A DNA stretch of 64,000 bases from CAZDWZ01 sp964509425 (GCA_964509425.1 CAZDWZ010000008.1:62001-126000), one strand, 5' to 3'. Shown: positions 7,897 through 17,352, numbered from the stretch's first letter. The notes: a model not told the origin generated them from the letters alone. Program-made: numbers and translations.

Positions 7897-9692
7897 TTTT
7901 TTTCGTCAGGGAGCTTCAGTTGAATGTGAACTTCTTCGAGCTGTTTCGGACGAACCAACGATGGTGCGCCCATCAGCAAGTCCTCACCGGTCTGAGTGAG
8001 CGGGAACGAGATGACTTCACGAATTGCTGTCTCTTGTGCGAGCAGCATCACGATGCGGTCGATTCCCGGCGCCATCCCTCCGTGAGGCGGAGCGCCGAAC
8101 TTAAACGCCCTGATCATTCCACCGAAACGCTCATCGACGTCGTCCTTGGAGTAGCCGACAATTTCAAATGCCTTGTACATGATTTCCGGAAGATGGTTCC
8201 GGATTGCCCCGCTTGAGAGTTCGTAGCCATTGCAGACGATGTCGTACTGATACGCGTATATTTCGAGCGGGTTTTTCGTTTGAAGCGCTTCGAGTCCGCC
8301 TTGCGGCATAGAGAACGGGTTATGCCCGAAGTCGATCTTTCCCGTCTTCTCGTCTTCTTCGTAAAACGGCATGTCGGTAATCCAGCAGAGCTCCCAGCGC
8401 TCTTGGTCGATCTTTTTCCAATCCAGACCGAGCTTTGTTCGAAGCCGTCCGAGAGGTGAGAGGATCTGCTTGTTCGAGCCAGCGGCGAGAAAAAGGACCA
8501 GTGCCTGGTTTGATGGAAATTTTTCTTTGAGCCTCTGTATCTGCGCCTCCGTGACGAACTTCGCGATGGAGCCCTTCACCTCGCCATTTTCGAGCGTGAG
8601 GTAGGCAAGTCCCGCGCCCGAGCTCTTCGTGAACTCTTCAACCGTGTCGTCAAAATACTTTCGAGCCGGAGCTTTCTCCATCTCGACGGCGATACCGCGA
8701 ACCTTTCCGCCGTTGTCCAGAACGCCTCGGAAAATTTTAAACTCCGTATCTGCGAAGACGTCCGAGAGGTCGGTCATCTTGAGAGAATTTCTGAGATCCG
8801 GTTTGTCCGTTCCGTAGGTCTCCATCGAATCGGAATACCGAATTCGCGGAAAAGCCCCCTTCGTCATCGGCCAGTTCGAGAGGGTCGAGAAGAGGTGCGA
8901 GAAAATTTGCTCTCCTACACGGAAGACGTCTTCTTGCTCGACGAAGGACATCTCCATATCGAGCTGATAAAATTCGCCTGGTGAGCGATCCGCACGCGCG
9001 TCTTCGTCCCGGAAACAAGGAGCGATCTGGAAATACCGATCGAATCCCGCAATCATCAAGAGCTGCTTAAACTGCTGAGGCGCTTGCGGGAGAGCGAAAA
9101 ACTTTCCGGGGTGGAGTCGCGATGGGACAATAAAATCCCGTGCACCTTCCGGCGAGCTGCTCGTGAGTATCGGAGTCTGAAACTCCACGAATCCCTGCTC
9201 ATGCATAATATTCCGCAGAGTTTGAATTACCCGTGAGCGGAGGAGGATGTTTGAATGAAGCTTGTCTCGCCGAAGCTCGAGGAACCGGTAGGTAAGGCGG
9301 AGATTCTCCGGAGCGTTGTCGTCTTCGGCAATTTGAAAAGGAAGTACCTCACTTTCCGAAAGCAGTTCGAGTGAGTCGCAGCGAACTTCAATCTCGCCCG
9401 TCGCGATTTTTGAGTTCGCGAGATCCTTGGGGCGGACAATGACCTTGCCGCGCACTTGAATGACGGACTCGGCTCGAATCTTCTGAATTTCTTCACGCTG
9501 ACTATCGGAGAAGATGACCTGCGTCGTCCCGTAATTATCTCTTAAATCTATGAACACGAGCCCGCCGTGGTCGCGTTTCCGTGCGACCCATCCGGAGAGA
9601 GTCACCTCTTGGTCGAGGTGAGAAGAACGAAGTTCCCCACAGGTGTGGGAGCGATAGCGGCTTTTAAGCAGAGTCATAGAGGGCACGGTCAT
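7893..9692 (-). CDS. aspS: aspartyl-tRNA synthetase, bacterial type
   Basis: A 599-residue class II synthetase that charges tRNA-Asp. The N-terminal OB anticodon-binding fold (GWVARKRDHGGLVFIDLRDNYG, about residues 33-55) is followed by class II motif 1 and motif 2 (FRDEDARADRSPGEFYQLDMEMSF). The bacterial GAD insertion lies at roughly 290-420, and motif 3 reads GGMAPGIDRIVMLL. The usual ADRQPEF is altered to ADRSPGEF, an uncommon one-residue insertion in the loop. The initiation site is uncertain: a second Met is five codons in. Whether it is discriminating or also makes Asp-tRNA-Asn cannot be decided from the window. Confidence 0.96.
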   Translation of the reverse strand: MTVPSMTLLKSRYRSHTCGELRSSHLDQEVTLSGWVARKRDHGGLVFIDLRDNYGTTQVIFSDSQREEIQKIRAESVIQVRGKVIVRPKDLANSKIATGEIEVRCDSLELLSESEVLPFQIAEDDNAPENLRLTYRFLELRRDKLHSNILLRSRVIQTLRNIMHEQGFVEFQTPILTSSSPEGARDFIVPSRLHPGKFFALPQAPQQFKQLLMIAGFDRYFQIAPCFRDEDARADRSPGEFYQLDMEMSFVEQEDVFRVGEQIFSHLFSTLSNWPMTKGAFPRIRYSDSMETYGTDKPDLRNSLKMTDLSDVFADTEFKIFRGVLDNGGKVRGIAVEMEKAPARKYFDDTVEEFTKSSGAGLAYLTLENGEVKGSIAKFVTEAQIQRLKEKFPSNQALVLFLAAGSNKQILSPLGRLRTKLGLDWKKIDQERWELCWITDMPFYEEDEKTGKIDFGHNPFSMPQGGLEALQTKNPLEIYAYQYDIVCNGYELSSGAIRNHLPEIMYKAFEIVGYSKDDVDERFGGMIRAFKFGAPPHGGMAPGIDRIVMLLAQETAIREVISFPLTQTGEDLLMGAPSLVRPKQLEEVHIQLKLPDEKK

Positions 9693-9922
9693 AGGGAGTA
9701 AAAATCAGTAATCTCTAGAAGAATCAATAGTTAGCTCAGGGGGTTCGATTTTCAGGGCGTACGGTATTACACCGTTTTGGCTCGAGATTTAGGAGCATAC
9801 TCTAGGCGGGCGATTGGGCCAAGAATCTCGGTGGGAGTATTATCGAGATTCGGCTTCGTCTAGGTCGAGAAATGCGGACAAACGATCCGTTCGAGCTCCA
9901 GCAGTCAATTCTAGGGTGCGGA

Positions 9923-10735
9923 TTACGGCATCGCGAAGAAACGAGAGCATTCATAATCATTCCAGGACTGTTTCTGCCGATCGACGAGCTTCTCATAGTG
10001 GTTTCTCAGCTTCGCCTTCGCCGTCCGCTTCTCCTCGAGAAGTTTCACCTCCCGCTCCTTTTTCTCGAACGCTGCTCGCTCGCATTTTCCAAGCCAGACT
10101 TTGACCTCGATATCGAGGAGCTTGAAATATTCGTGGCGGTATATCTGATCTTCAACGTCATATTCTTCGCGGTATTTTTGCGCGGACTTTTGCGATTGAG
10201 TGAGATCTTTGACGAGCCTGGCACAGTAAGCCTTTGTCTCCGTGATTCCGACGAAGTGCTCGGCTGAGGCTCCGGCCATTTCAAATTCGGCATCCGCGGT
10301 GATCGGACTCGCAAACGTGACCATCACCAGCTCATACGTAAGGTTCAACAGTTCGCTGAGATCAAGCTCCGGCATCTCGCAGGCGCAGCAAATTGGCGGA
10401 GTGGGAGTTGCACTTGGGCTCGGAGAGGGTGTGGAAAACGGGAGCTCAACAAAGGCTGAGGGGATAAGACTTGGTGTCGGCGATGGCGCATGAGCGGACG
10501 CCACCGGCGTCGGAGTTTGCGTAGGATATGCGGGATACATCGGAGGAGCCTCGAAAGTTCCCGGAGAAGAGTAGGGTAAAGGTGTCGGGCTCGGCGCGGA
10601 GCTGAACGTCTCGATTGGCGATGGATACGGCGTCGCAAATTCAGGACCGGCCGCCGCGGGAGACGCTGAAAAAGCTGCAATAAAAAAGTAGAGCGCGGAG
10701 CCGCGTCGATAAGAAAAGAGTCGAATAAAATTCAT
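9923..10735 (-). CDS. secreted or surface protein with a Pro/Ser/Thr-rich linker and coiled-coil tail
   Basis: Not recognised. The start at the internal Met (10735) is preferred over a TTG at 10795, because it gives a basic N-terminus and signal-peptide-like core ending near AFSASPAAA. Next comes about 100 residues of P/S/T/A repeats (variants of SPTP, STPSPSPSATPTP) forming an extended linker, then CCACEMPELDLSELL. The final 150 residues are charged and helical (KKEREVKLLEEKRTAKAKLRNHYEKLVDRQKQS). The gene follows a small secreted protein on the same strand 56 nt downstream. The architecture suggests a cell-envelope protein whose helical domain is held away from the membrane; function unknown. 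Confidence 0.7.
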   Translation of the reverse strand: MNFIRLFSYRRGSALYFFIAAFSASPAAAGPEFATPYPSPIETFSSAPSPTPLPYSSPGTFEAPPMYPAYPTQTPTPVASAHAPSPTPSLIPSAFVELPFSTPSPSPSATPTPPICCACEMPELDLSELLNLTYELVMVTFASPITADAEFEMAGASAEHFVGITETKAYCARLVKDLTQSQKSAQKYREEYDVEDQIYRHEYFKLLDIEVKVWLGKCERAAFEKKEREVKLLEEKRTAKAKLRNHYEKLVDRQKQSWNDYECSRFFAMP

Positions 10736-10791
10736 AAAACCTAACGAAAAAAAATAAAAGGGCTTTAGGAGTCGTGCGCTAAATTCGCTCC

Positions 10792-11025
10792 TCAATTGCG
10801 CTGTCTGGTAACCAGTTTGCTGAGGAGTGACGTTCTGTTCGAGAACCGATCGTTCTCCGGGTATGCTGAAGGCAAGGGTTCAGCCCAAGCGGCAGCCCAA
10901 GTCGTCTCGGCCGGGATTGACTGAGGCTCAATTTTGGATACGGCGTCTGGAGCCGGCCAAGCCAGGGCGCAGGTCACGACAGCGAGAAAAAAACAACTTG
11001 CGAGGGTGAATCGTAGAGCTTCCAT
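10792..11025 (-). CDS. small secreted protein, unknown
   Basis: A 77-residue product with a clear signal peptide: the hydrophobic core LASCFFLAVVTCALAWPAPDA directly follows the short N-terminus MEALRFT. The mature part is about 55 residues, polar, with no cysteine. An AAGGGAGTTAG ribosome-binding site precedes the ATG. It lies upstream of the Pro-rich protein gene on the same strand and the two may be co-transcribed. Function is not recognisable. Confidence 0.55.
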   Translation of the reverse strand: MEALRFTLASCFFLAVVTCALAWPAPDAVSKIEPQSIPAETTWAAAWAEPLPSAYPENDRFSNRTSLLSKLVTRQRN

Positions 11026-11269
11026 TCGCTAACTCCCTTTGAGGACGTGAAACGCGGCAAGACGCCATTAGAATGTTTCGGTCTTCGCTATTATGGGAGG
11101 GAAATCCAGGGGTTCCCGCGATGGCGGCGACAAACCTATGACAATGGAGTTTCAGCTTTGTAAGCGCGTGTTTTAGCTGATGGGGTTTGAGTTAAGCTTG
11201 CTCGCATTCCCGCACCAGCTTCAAAAAAGCTTACGGAAAGAAGAATTACACTCTCCTTGTGTGACAGGT

Positions 11270-11935
11270 TCAAGCGGCGTCGGCTCGAAAAAATGAGAGC
11301 ATTTCGCCGGGCGTTTGAATGAGTGACATCGCGCCGGCATTTTTTAGTTCCTCTTCATCTCGAAATCCCCAGAGCGCGCCAACGGAGTGCATGGTCGCGC
11401 GGTTTGCGGTCTCGATATCGACATTGCTGTCGCCGAGAAAAGAAATCTGACGCGGGCCCATCCCGAGACGCTCGGCAATTTCGAGAGCCGCCACGGGAGA
11501 CGGCTTGTGCGGTACTCCGAACCTCGCTCCGAGAACTGCTTTAAATTCTATTTCGGGAAAAAACTCTTTTACCATCTGCTTCGTGAAAGCGTCCGGCTTG
11601 TTCGAAAGGACGGCGAATGGAATTTCCATTCCGCGGAGCGCATCCAGCATCTCCATGATCCCCGGATACGGCCGGGAATGATCGCGATAATGCGCTTCGT
11701 AGACGGGTTTAAATTTCTGAACGCAGGTGTTTAGCATCTGAGGGGAGAGCGCACGCGTCGGAAGACAGCGTTGAAAAAGCTTTTCGACGCCGTTTCCGAC
11801 GAATTGCCGGTAGCGGTCCGTTTCAAATACCGGAAATCCCAGAGCTGCAAGTATCTCGTTTGCAGTAATTGCAATGTCTTCGAGCGTGTCGAGCAGCGTC
11901 CCGTCGAGGTCGAAGATGGCGGCGGCGGAGGTCAT
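11270..11935 (-). CDS. gph: HAD-superfamily phosphatase, phosphoglycolate phosphatase type
   Basis: A 221-residue haloacid dehalogenase-fold phosphatase. Motif I is FDLDGTLLDT (nucleophile and acid/base aspartates), motif II AVLSNKP, motif III lysine in VPHKPSPVAALE, and motif IV FLGDSNVDIETA. The helical C1 cap between motifs I and II (residues about 18-95) and the overall length fit phosphoglycolate phosphatase, which removes 2-phosphoglycolate arising from DNA repair of 3'-phosphoglycolate ends. Related HAD enzymes act on other sugar phosphates, so the substrate is inference. It sits 20 nt downstream of the secreted helical protein gene, probably in one transcript. Confidence 0.88.
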   Translation of the reverse strand: MTSAAAIFDLDGTLLDTLEDIAITANEILAALGFPVFETDRYRQFVGNGVEKLFQRCLPTRALSPQMLNTCVQKFKPVYEAHYRDHSRPYPGIMEMLDALRGMEIPFAVLSNKPDAFTKQMVKEFFPEIEFKAVLGARFGVPHKPSPVAALEIAERLGMGPRQISFLGDSNVDIETANRATMHSVGALWGFRDEEELKNAGAMSLIQTPGEMLSFFRADAA

Positions 11936-11955
11936 GGTGAACGTTAAACAGGAGA

Positions 11956-12519
11956 TTAGAGGAAGTCGAGTGCCGCGAGGTGATCGCGAAACGCTTGACG
12001 ATTGTGATCGCTTTCCTTCGGATAAGCTTTCAAAAGCGCTTGCTCTGCTTGCTTGAGTTTTTCTGAGGCTGATTGAATTCTGAGATCGTTTGCATATTGC
12101 TGAATCTGCATCCGGTCGCCGCGGGCGATCGCCTTTAGGTAATTCACTTCGTCCATCATCGCATTCCCGATAAGCCGGGCGACTTCGGCGGACTCATCCG
12201 GAAGTTTGTATTCCCGTATGCGATGAGCAAAGCGTTTCAGGTCAGTGATCTGTTTCTCGACTTTTCCCCGTGACATCCGGAGAATCTGCACGGCTTCGAC
12301 TCGGCAGACGATTGCGAGATCGATGATGTGAAAGAAATCTTCGAACACTTCGGAGGTCTCTTTCGGCAGCTTCGACTTCCCCTTTTCGTAGGTCGTCTGC
12401 TGCTGTGGAATGGACTTGTAAGCTTCTTGAATGCTGATGGCAGAGGCAGCGCTTGGGTTACCTACGGCCGGGAGAATAACGAGAGCGGCGAACAAAACAG
12501 GCGACAGCAAGCGAAACAT
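11956..12519 (-). CDS. periplasmic helical protein, unknown
   Basis: The ATG at 12519 is chosen because GGAGGAAAACTCG precedes it and the product then opens with a signal peptide (LLSPVLFAALVILPAVG). The 187-residue protein has a mature region that is mostly amphipathic helix with few aromatic residues and one cysteine near the middle (AIVCRVEAVQILRMS). Its shape recalls small periplasmic four-helix proteins, but no family motif is recognisable. It is followed closely by the gph-like gene. Confidence 0.65.
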   Translation of the reverse strand: MFRLLSPVLFAALVILPAVGNPSAASAISIQEAYKSIPQQQTTYEKGKSKLPKETSEVFEDFFHIIDLAIVCRVEAVQILRMSRGKVEKQITDLKRFAHRIREYKLPDESAEVARLIGNAMMDEVNYLKAIARGDRMQIQQYANDLRIQSASEKLKQAEQALLKAYPKESDHNRQAFRDHLAALDFL

Positions 12520-12802
12520 ATCGAGTTTTCCTCCAAACCTTTCCAGCCCGCGTGATCTCACGAGCCTCTGGGACCCGGTGTTATAAAACTGAAAGAAGTC
12601 CAAATTATATTGAATAACCGGACTCGCGCGAAACCGGTAACCTCGTAGCTACGTTATTCCGACTTTGACGAATTAGCTGATGAAAGAAACGGAATGCCGG
12701 ATTCTGCGTCCAAATGACACGAACAAGCTTTACTATTATCGGCGATGTGCCGACTATGGTTTTTATCGGCTTGTTCCGTGTTTCGGGTTTGATTGAGCAC
12801 CT

Positions 12803-12994
12803 ATGTCGAAGAAAGAAAAACGAGGCCTCTATTTTCAAGGGCTTATGCTCCTGCTTGCGTTGGTTTGCCTGTGGCTGACCGACATCGCGGGCGTGCTCTC
12901 CGCTGACAAGGCCAGCGCCAATCCGACCCCCGGATATAAGTCCGATCCCTCAAACACGCTGGCCCCCAGAATATCCTTCCAAGCTCGGCAATAG
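12803..12994 (+). CDS. possible small membrane-anchored peptide
   Basis: A 63-codon frame beginning MSKKEKR and continuing into a single hydrophobic segment (GLMLLLALVCLWLTDIAGVL) with a short polar tail. The basic N-terminus followed by a helix is the classical pattern of an exported or single-pass peptide. The ribosome-binding site is weak and the region is otherwise non-coding, so expression is uncertain. Confidence 0.35.
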   Translation: MSKKEKRGLYFQGLMLLLALVCLWLTDIAGVLSADKASANPTPGYKSDPSNTLAPRISFQARQ

Positions 12995-13301
12995 GCCGGA
13001 ATTCCGGCTCATTTCGGAATCGCTTTCCCCCTGCGGCAACTCTGAACCTGGGGTGGGGATTTTCAGATTCTCTATGTGATTTCTAGAGTTCCCTTGCGGA
13101 CCTGCCATGGTATAGTGCTGCGGCCGGTTAACCGGCAGTTTTGAATCGCGAATTCACCAGAACACTGCCCGGCGGAGCTGGCGTGTTCCTCAGCACAGCT
13201 GAGCCGGTAGAGTCGAGGTTCCGACGCTATAAAAACTGCGCCAAAAGCTCGGTATGAAAGGTCAAAATTACTCGGTCGGAACATAGGTCTCGGCAATCAT
13301 T
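12995..13301. other. intergenic region with palindromes upstream of kinase gene
   Basis: No gene is seen. A perfect 14-bp palindrome GCCGGTTAACCGGC (13123-13136) extended to CTGC/CAG sits about 165 bp upstream of the kinase start and is followed by TTTTG. GAACAC/GTGTTC and CTCAGC-ACA-GCTGAG hairpins follow. The arrangement looks like a structured leader or regulator site. Confidence 0.5.
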
Positions 13302-14981
13302 ATGGAACATGATTCCAGCGAAGCAATAGACCCTCTCATCGGCCGGACTTTCGGTTCGAAGTATACCCTGGTGGAGAAACTCGGATCCGGGGGAATGGGA
13401 GGGGTATACAAGGCCGAGCAGGCCTTGATGAACCGCTTCGTCGCCATCAAGATTCTCCGCTCGACGTTTCACGGCGACGAGACCCAAATGCGGCGCTTCC
13501 AACAGGAAGCAAGAACACTCAGCCAGCTCTCACATCCCAACGCCGTCACCGTATTCGATTTCGGCGTCGAGGAAGGTTTTCCCTATTTGGTGATGGAATA
13601 CATCGAGGGGAAGACGCTGAAGTCGATTGTCCGCGAGGAAAAGCGGCTTCCTCTTGATCGAATCAAAGGAATTCTCCGTCAGAGCTCTGCGGCACTCAGC
13701 GAGGCGCACCGTCTAGGGATCGTTCACCGCGATATCAAGCCGGACAATATCATGCTCCGGACCCACCATGACGGGAGCGATTGGGTGAAGGTTCTCGATT
13801 TCGGTGTCGCGAAATCCGTCATTGGGAATGATCCGAATCTCACGCAAGCCGGAGTATTGGTCGGCACCCCGCAGTATATGTCTCCCGAGCAGTGCCGGGG
13901 CAAGGAGCTTGATGCTCGGGCCGACATCTTCAGTCTCGGTGTCGTGCTCTACGAAATGTTGACTGGTGAAGTTCCGTTCCAAGCTCCGTCTGTTCTTGAG
14001 CTTCTGATGAAGGTCATGAACTCAGAAGCCGAGTCGATTCGGAAGTTCAAACCGATGCTGACCATTCCGCCGGCGATTGATGCGGTGGTTCTCCGGTCAC
14101 TCGCGAAAGATCCGGAAGAGCGCTACCAAACGATCGCGGATTTTTATTCTTCTTTTGAAAGCGCCCTTCCTCGGGTACCGGGGGGACAAGGCGGCGAACC
14201 AGCCGGTCCGCTTTCGAAGAAGGCAATTCTCATCATCCTTATTTCGGCGATTCTCGTTGCCGCGGTTCTCTATCCGGTAATGAACAAGCTCGCAGAGAGA
14301 AACCAGTCTGCACGTCAGGCCGCGGCGGAGAAGCGAGCGGTAGACGCCGCAAAGTTGGCGGAAGCGGAAAAGAAAAAGGCTGAAGAAGAAGCCGCGCGGT
14401 TTCGTGCCGATGCTGCGATCAAAGATGCCCAAGCTTGGCAAGCCGAGCAGGAACGCCTCAAGTTCGAAGAAGAACAGAAAAAGGAACGAGAGCAATTAGA
14501 GGCTCTGCGTAAGGAAGAAAGCGAAAAAACCCTCGCCATGCAGAAGGAGCTTGAGGCCATCAAGCGCCGACAGGTCGAGATGGAGGCGAAGGTCAAGGAA
14601 GCAGAACAGCAGCAGCAACGTCAGGTCGCGGAGCGGCTCGAGCGAGAGCGACGAGAAGTCGAGCAAGAAGGAGCGAGGAAAACTCGCGAGCTCGAGCAAA
14701 AGGTCGACCAAGTAAGACAAGCCAAGGAAGAAGCCGAGCGCGCGGTTCAGAACCGGGCACGTGAAGCAGCTCGGGTAGAAGCTTCGCGTGAGGCCGCCCG
14801 GCGTGAAGAGGCTCGTCGCGAGGAGGCCCGTCGAGAACAAGCGAGACGCGAAGCGGAAGCGAAAGTTATCCCCGCGACTCCAGCTCCAACTCCTCCGAGG
14901 CAGATCGAGAAAGGCGGTGAAGACGAAGATGTCGTGAAGAAGAAGCCTCGGCGGAGATGCGGACCGACTTGGTGTGACTGA
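13302..14981 (+). CDS. eukaryotic-type Ser/Thr protein kinase with transmembrane helix and long coiled coil
   Basis: A 559-residue Hanks-type kinase. Residues about 21-285 are the catalytic domain: glycine loop GSGGMGGVY (28-36), AIK lysine (K50), HRDIKPDN (D144), DFG (D166-168) and the activation segment TPQYMSPEQ. A single transmembrane helix follows (about 306-327). Instead of the extracellular sensor seen in PASTA kinases, the C-terminal 230 residues are a highly charged coiled coil with degenerate REEARRE repeats, ending in a basic tail. The kinase is likely cytoplasmic with a periplasmic coiled coil. The pdxH stop-start gap is 5 nt, so the genes are co-transcribed. The FHA-cyclase in this window is a plausible type of partner, by inference only. 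Confidence 0.93.
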   Translation: MEHDSSEAIDPLIGRTFGSKYTLVEKLGSGGMGGVYKAEQALMNRFVAIKILRSTFHGDETQMRRFQQEARTLSQLSHPNAVTVFDFGVEEGFPYLVMEYIEGKTLKSIVREEKRLPLDRIKGILRQSSAALSEAHRLGIVHRDIKPDNIMLRTHHDGSDWVKVLDFGVAKSVIGNDPNLTQAGVLVGTPQYMSPEQCRGKELDARADIFSLGVVLYEMLTGEVPFQAPSVLELLMKVMNSEAESIRKFKPMLTIPPAIDAVVLRSLAKDPEERYQTIADFYSSFESALPRVPGGQGGEPAGPLSKKAILIILISAILVAAVLYPVMNKLAERNQSARQAAAEKRAVDAAKLAEAEKKKAEEEAARFRADAAIKDAQAWQAEQERLKFEEEQKKEREQLEALRKEESEKTLAMQKELEAIKRRQVEMEAKVKEAEQQQQRQVAERLERERREVEQEGARKTRELEQKVDQVRQAKEEAERAVQNRAREAARVEASREAARREEARREEARREQARREAEAKVIPATPAPTPPRQIEKGGEDEDVVKKKPRRRCGPTWCD

Positions 14982-14986
14982 TCGAT

Positions 14987-15589
14987 ATGGCTCTTGAAGC
15001 TTCGCAGCTAAACGCAAACCCCTTTTTGCAATTTCAAGAATGGCTCGACGCGGCAAAGGCCTCGTCCGGAATGAGCTATCCCAACGCCGTCTGTCTTTCG
15101 ACCGTGACGCCCGACGGGGATCCCGATGGCCGGATTGTTCTCTTGAGAGGGCTGAGCGAAAACGGACTCGATTTTTATACGAACAGCGAATCCTCAAAGG
15201 GAGTTTCGTTGGAGGCCTCCCCCAGGGCCGCGATGACTTTCTACTGGGACAAGCTCCAGCGGCAAGTGCGAGTTCGCGGCAGCGTGACCAAAGTCACAAC
15301 GGAAGAATCCGACGCCTATTTCGCGTCGCGGCCGAGAGAGTCGCAGATCGGTGCCTGGGCCTCGCAGCAAAGCCGACCGCTCGAAAATCGTGCAACTTTC
15401 GAAGGCAGGTTGAGGGATTATGAGCGGCAATTTGAGGGCGCTCAAATAGCTCGCCCCCCGCACTGGTTCGGATTTCGCCTCATTCCTCAAGCTTTTGAGT
15501 TCTGGCAGGAACAGCCGTTTCGACTTCATGACCGCTTTCTCTACACGCGCCACGGGTCAGTTTGGGAGATCCAACGTCTCTACCCCTGA
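14987..15589 (+). CDS. pdxH: pyridoxamine/pyridoxine 5'-phosphate oxidase
   Basis: A 200-residue FMN-dependent oxidase making pyridoxal 5'-phosphate from PNP or PMP. Recognisable segments: NAVCLSTVTPDGDPDGRIVLLRGL (FMN binding), FYTNSESSKG, AMTFYWDKLQRQVRVRG, YFASRPRESQIGAWASQQS and the C-terminal EFWQEQPFRLHDRFLYTR. The length is slightly short of the E. coli enzyme but complete. It follows the kinase by 5 nt and is thus expressed from the kinase promoter; no functional link is obvious. Confidence 0.95.
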   Translation: MALEASQLNANPFLQFQEWLDAAKASSGMSYPNAVCLSTVTPDGDPDGRIVLLRGLSENGLDFYTNSESSKGVSLEASPRAAMTFYWDKLQRQVRVRGSVTKVTTEESDAYFASRPRESQIGAWASQQSRPLENRATFEGRLRDYERQFEGAQIARPPHWFGFRLIPQAFEFWQEQPFRLHDRFLYTRHGSVWEIQRLYP

Positions 15590-15859
15590 CTCCCATCCGT
15601 CGCCGCACGAAAAAGTAAACCCACGCTTGCTTCACGTACCAAGGAAGTATAAGGTATTTTTTTGCTCGATTGCTCTCTCAAACAAATCAATATCGTTGGT
15701 AGCAACTCGTCCACGCATCTTGCAGTTTCTCCATTAGCTGGTCCTTCTTGCCGTTAGCGGCGACTCAATAAACGAATCTTTCTCTTGTTTCTCTTTCGTT
15801 TTCGCTGCGGATTAAGCTTTTTAGTAAACGCAAGATTCACGTCGGCCGGGTGTTCTCCT

Positions 15860-15940
15860 TATCCATGGGTCTAGCAGGAAGGCTTGCCGTGCCGTCTTTT
15901 GCAGCGCCATCTAGAGTTCTCTTTCTGGACCAATGGAACC
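15860..15940 (+). ncRNA. candidate structured RNA element, copy 1
   Basis: The block begins TATCCATGGG and ends GGACCAATGGAACC. CCATGGGTC pairs with GGACCAATGG to close a stem, with an inner region that can form smaller hairpins around AAGGCTTGCC. The same 5' 10-mer and 3' 14-mer recur exactly at 16989-17042 with a different, still hairpin-forming interior. Strand is assumed; the stem folds on either strand. Confidence 0.4.
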
Positions 15941-16398
15941 AAAGTCGTTTTGTTCATCGTTTGGAAGGGAGCACAGCTTCCGCGTGATTTAGTTCACCGG
16001 TCTCTCCCGTCCCCCCAGGAGATTTTTCTCAATACTTCCCTACGCTTTTACGCAATACATCTTCGCCTTCTCCAAACTTTTCTCGGCTTTGCCGATTTTA
16101 GTTTGGCCTTCGGGCCAAGTTGATGGCCTACGGGCTGCTCGCCGCCCTTGAGGCGGCCCCGGCATGCTTGTTTCTGAAACTTGTTGATTGCTGGATCTGT
16201 TCGCTCTTGCGTAACGGAACATGAGACTAACTCCTATTTGACTTCATCAAGATTATCTTCACCGATTTATTTAGATGAACACCTTTAGGAATTTTTTGGT
16301 TCCGGAGGTCCATGTATTTCCTCCTTTCATTTCTGCTGATCGCTTCCGCTGCCTTTCCTACTTTCCTGCACTCGTCTTTCTTACACTACCTCCTTCGC

Positions 16399-16437
16399 TG
16401 TGTAGTCACTCTGTGTAGTCACTCTGTGAAGTCACTC
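16399..16437. repeat. 13-bp tandem repeat, three copies
   Basis: Two exact copies of TGTGTAGTCACTC and one with a single change (TGTGAAGTCACTC) lie head to tail, followed by a partial fourth. They sit in the gene-poor island. A 13-bp unit would shift frame, in keeping with a non-coding region. Confidence 0.9.
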
Positions 16438-16988
16438 TGTGGCCTCAATCGCTCTCGAAAGTATTTCAGTCGTCCGCTTCGCCGTGTCTGTTGCGTTCGG
16501 ACCTTCCAAATTCAGCTCTGTTCCAGCATTTCTAATACCGACCCATTCCAATTCTCGCTTTCAGCGCATCTGTGTTTCGTCCTGTGGCTTCTTTGCGACA
16601 ATTTTTGTTTCCTCATTGCATTTTGCTTTCACACGTTTCACCTCGTTGTTCCCGGTTTCGCGGTGCGTTCGTTGCCCGCGTGTCGCGCGTAAGATTTCCT
16701 GCGGGAAAGCGGCGTGTCATTAAAAAAAATTTGGTATCCGCAACTACCAACCATCTCTAAGATTCTCTTTCCGTCACGCGCAAATTTTGGGACCTGACGT
16801 GAATTTTTTTTCATTCACGACTTGTCACAAAAATTTAACAGAGATAGGAAACTGCTTCGCACGTTGTTCTCTTCCGCCTCGCGGTCCTGAATTTTCGGCC
16901 TTTTTCTGCAGTTTCTCTGAGAAACACCTCAGAAATCATCGCTCAGAAATTTCGTCGCGTGGCTAAATCTTGAAACGGGTAAGACCAT

Positions 16989-17042
16989 ATCCATGGGCCT
17001 ACAGGGGAGAGCTGCCTCTCCATCTTTAGGACCAATGGAACC
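16989..17042 (+). ncRNA. candidate structured RNA element, copy 2
   Basis: Same outer sequences as copy 1: TATCCATGGG at the left and GGACCAATGGAACC at the right. The outer stem pairs CCATGGGCCTA with TAGGACCAATGG. The inside is a compact GGAGAG-CTGC-CTCTCC hairpin. Conservation of both strands of the outer stem with a changed but paired interior is what a selected RNA fold would show, though two copies cannot prove it. Confidence 0.4.
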
Positions 17043-17352
17043 GATTAGGTATTTTTATGGTTTTTTCGCCTCTCTGATTTCCTCCAACTTTTCAGCATTC
17101 AAATTTCAGTAAGTGAAACTCTCACTTTGAACTGACGCTTGTTTCACCGAATTATCGGTCGAAATTTCTTCTCCACGCTCGCGATCTGCGGATGTGCGGC
17201 TCACGATTGGACGAACGTTTCCTCTTGGAAGCGTCGTGCACTCGTGCGCCTCACTTCCCCCTCACATCCGAACCTGGGGAAGTTCCCGAGAGGCGTACGA
17301 AAGATGTCCCAGTGGGCTCAAACCAAGGAGGACGCAGCGATGCGTATTCGAG

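Noticed and set aside
9700..9800. tRNA-like segment (TAGCTCAGGGGG, GGTTCGATTTT)
   Set aside because: The D-like and T-like pieces are only a few bases apart and no cloverleaf or acceptor stem can be formed.
13180..13250. tRNA-like AGCTGAGCCGGTAGAG ... GGTTCCGAC
   Set aside because: D-arm-like and T-arm-like words are too close, and no acceptor or anticodon stem can be drawn.
16040..16222. 60-codon minus-strand frame with Pro/Arg/Gly-rich product
   Set aside because: It simply reads through several GC-rich UUCG-type hairpins and has no ribosome-binding site.
16312..16760. Cys/Phe/Leu-rich frames of 60-126 codons on the plus strand
   Set aside because: They are by-products of the pyrimidine-rich composition; overlapping frames look equally hydrophobic and no ribosome-binding site fits.
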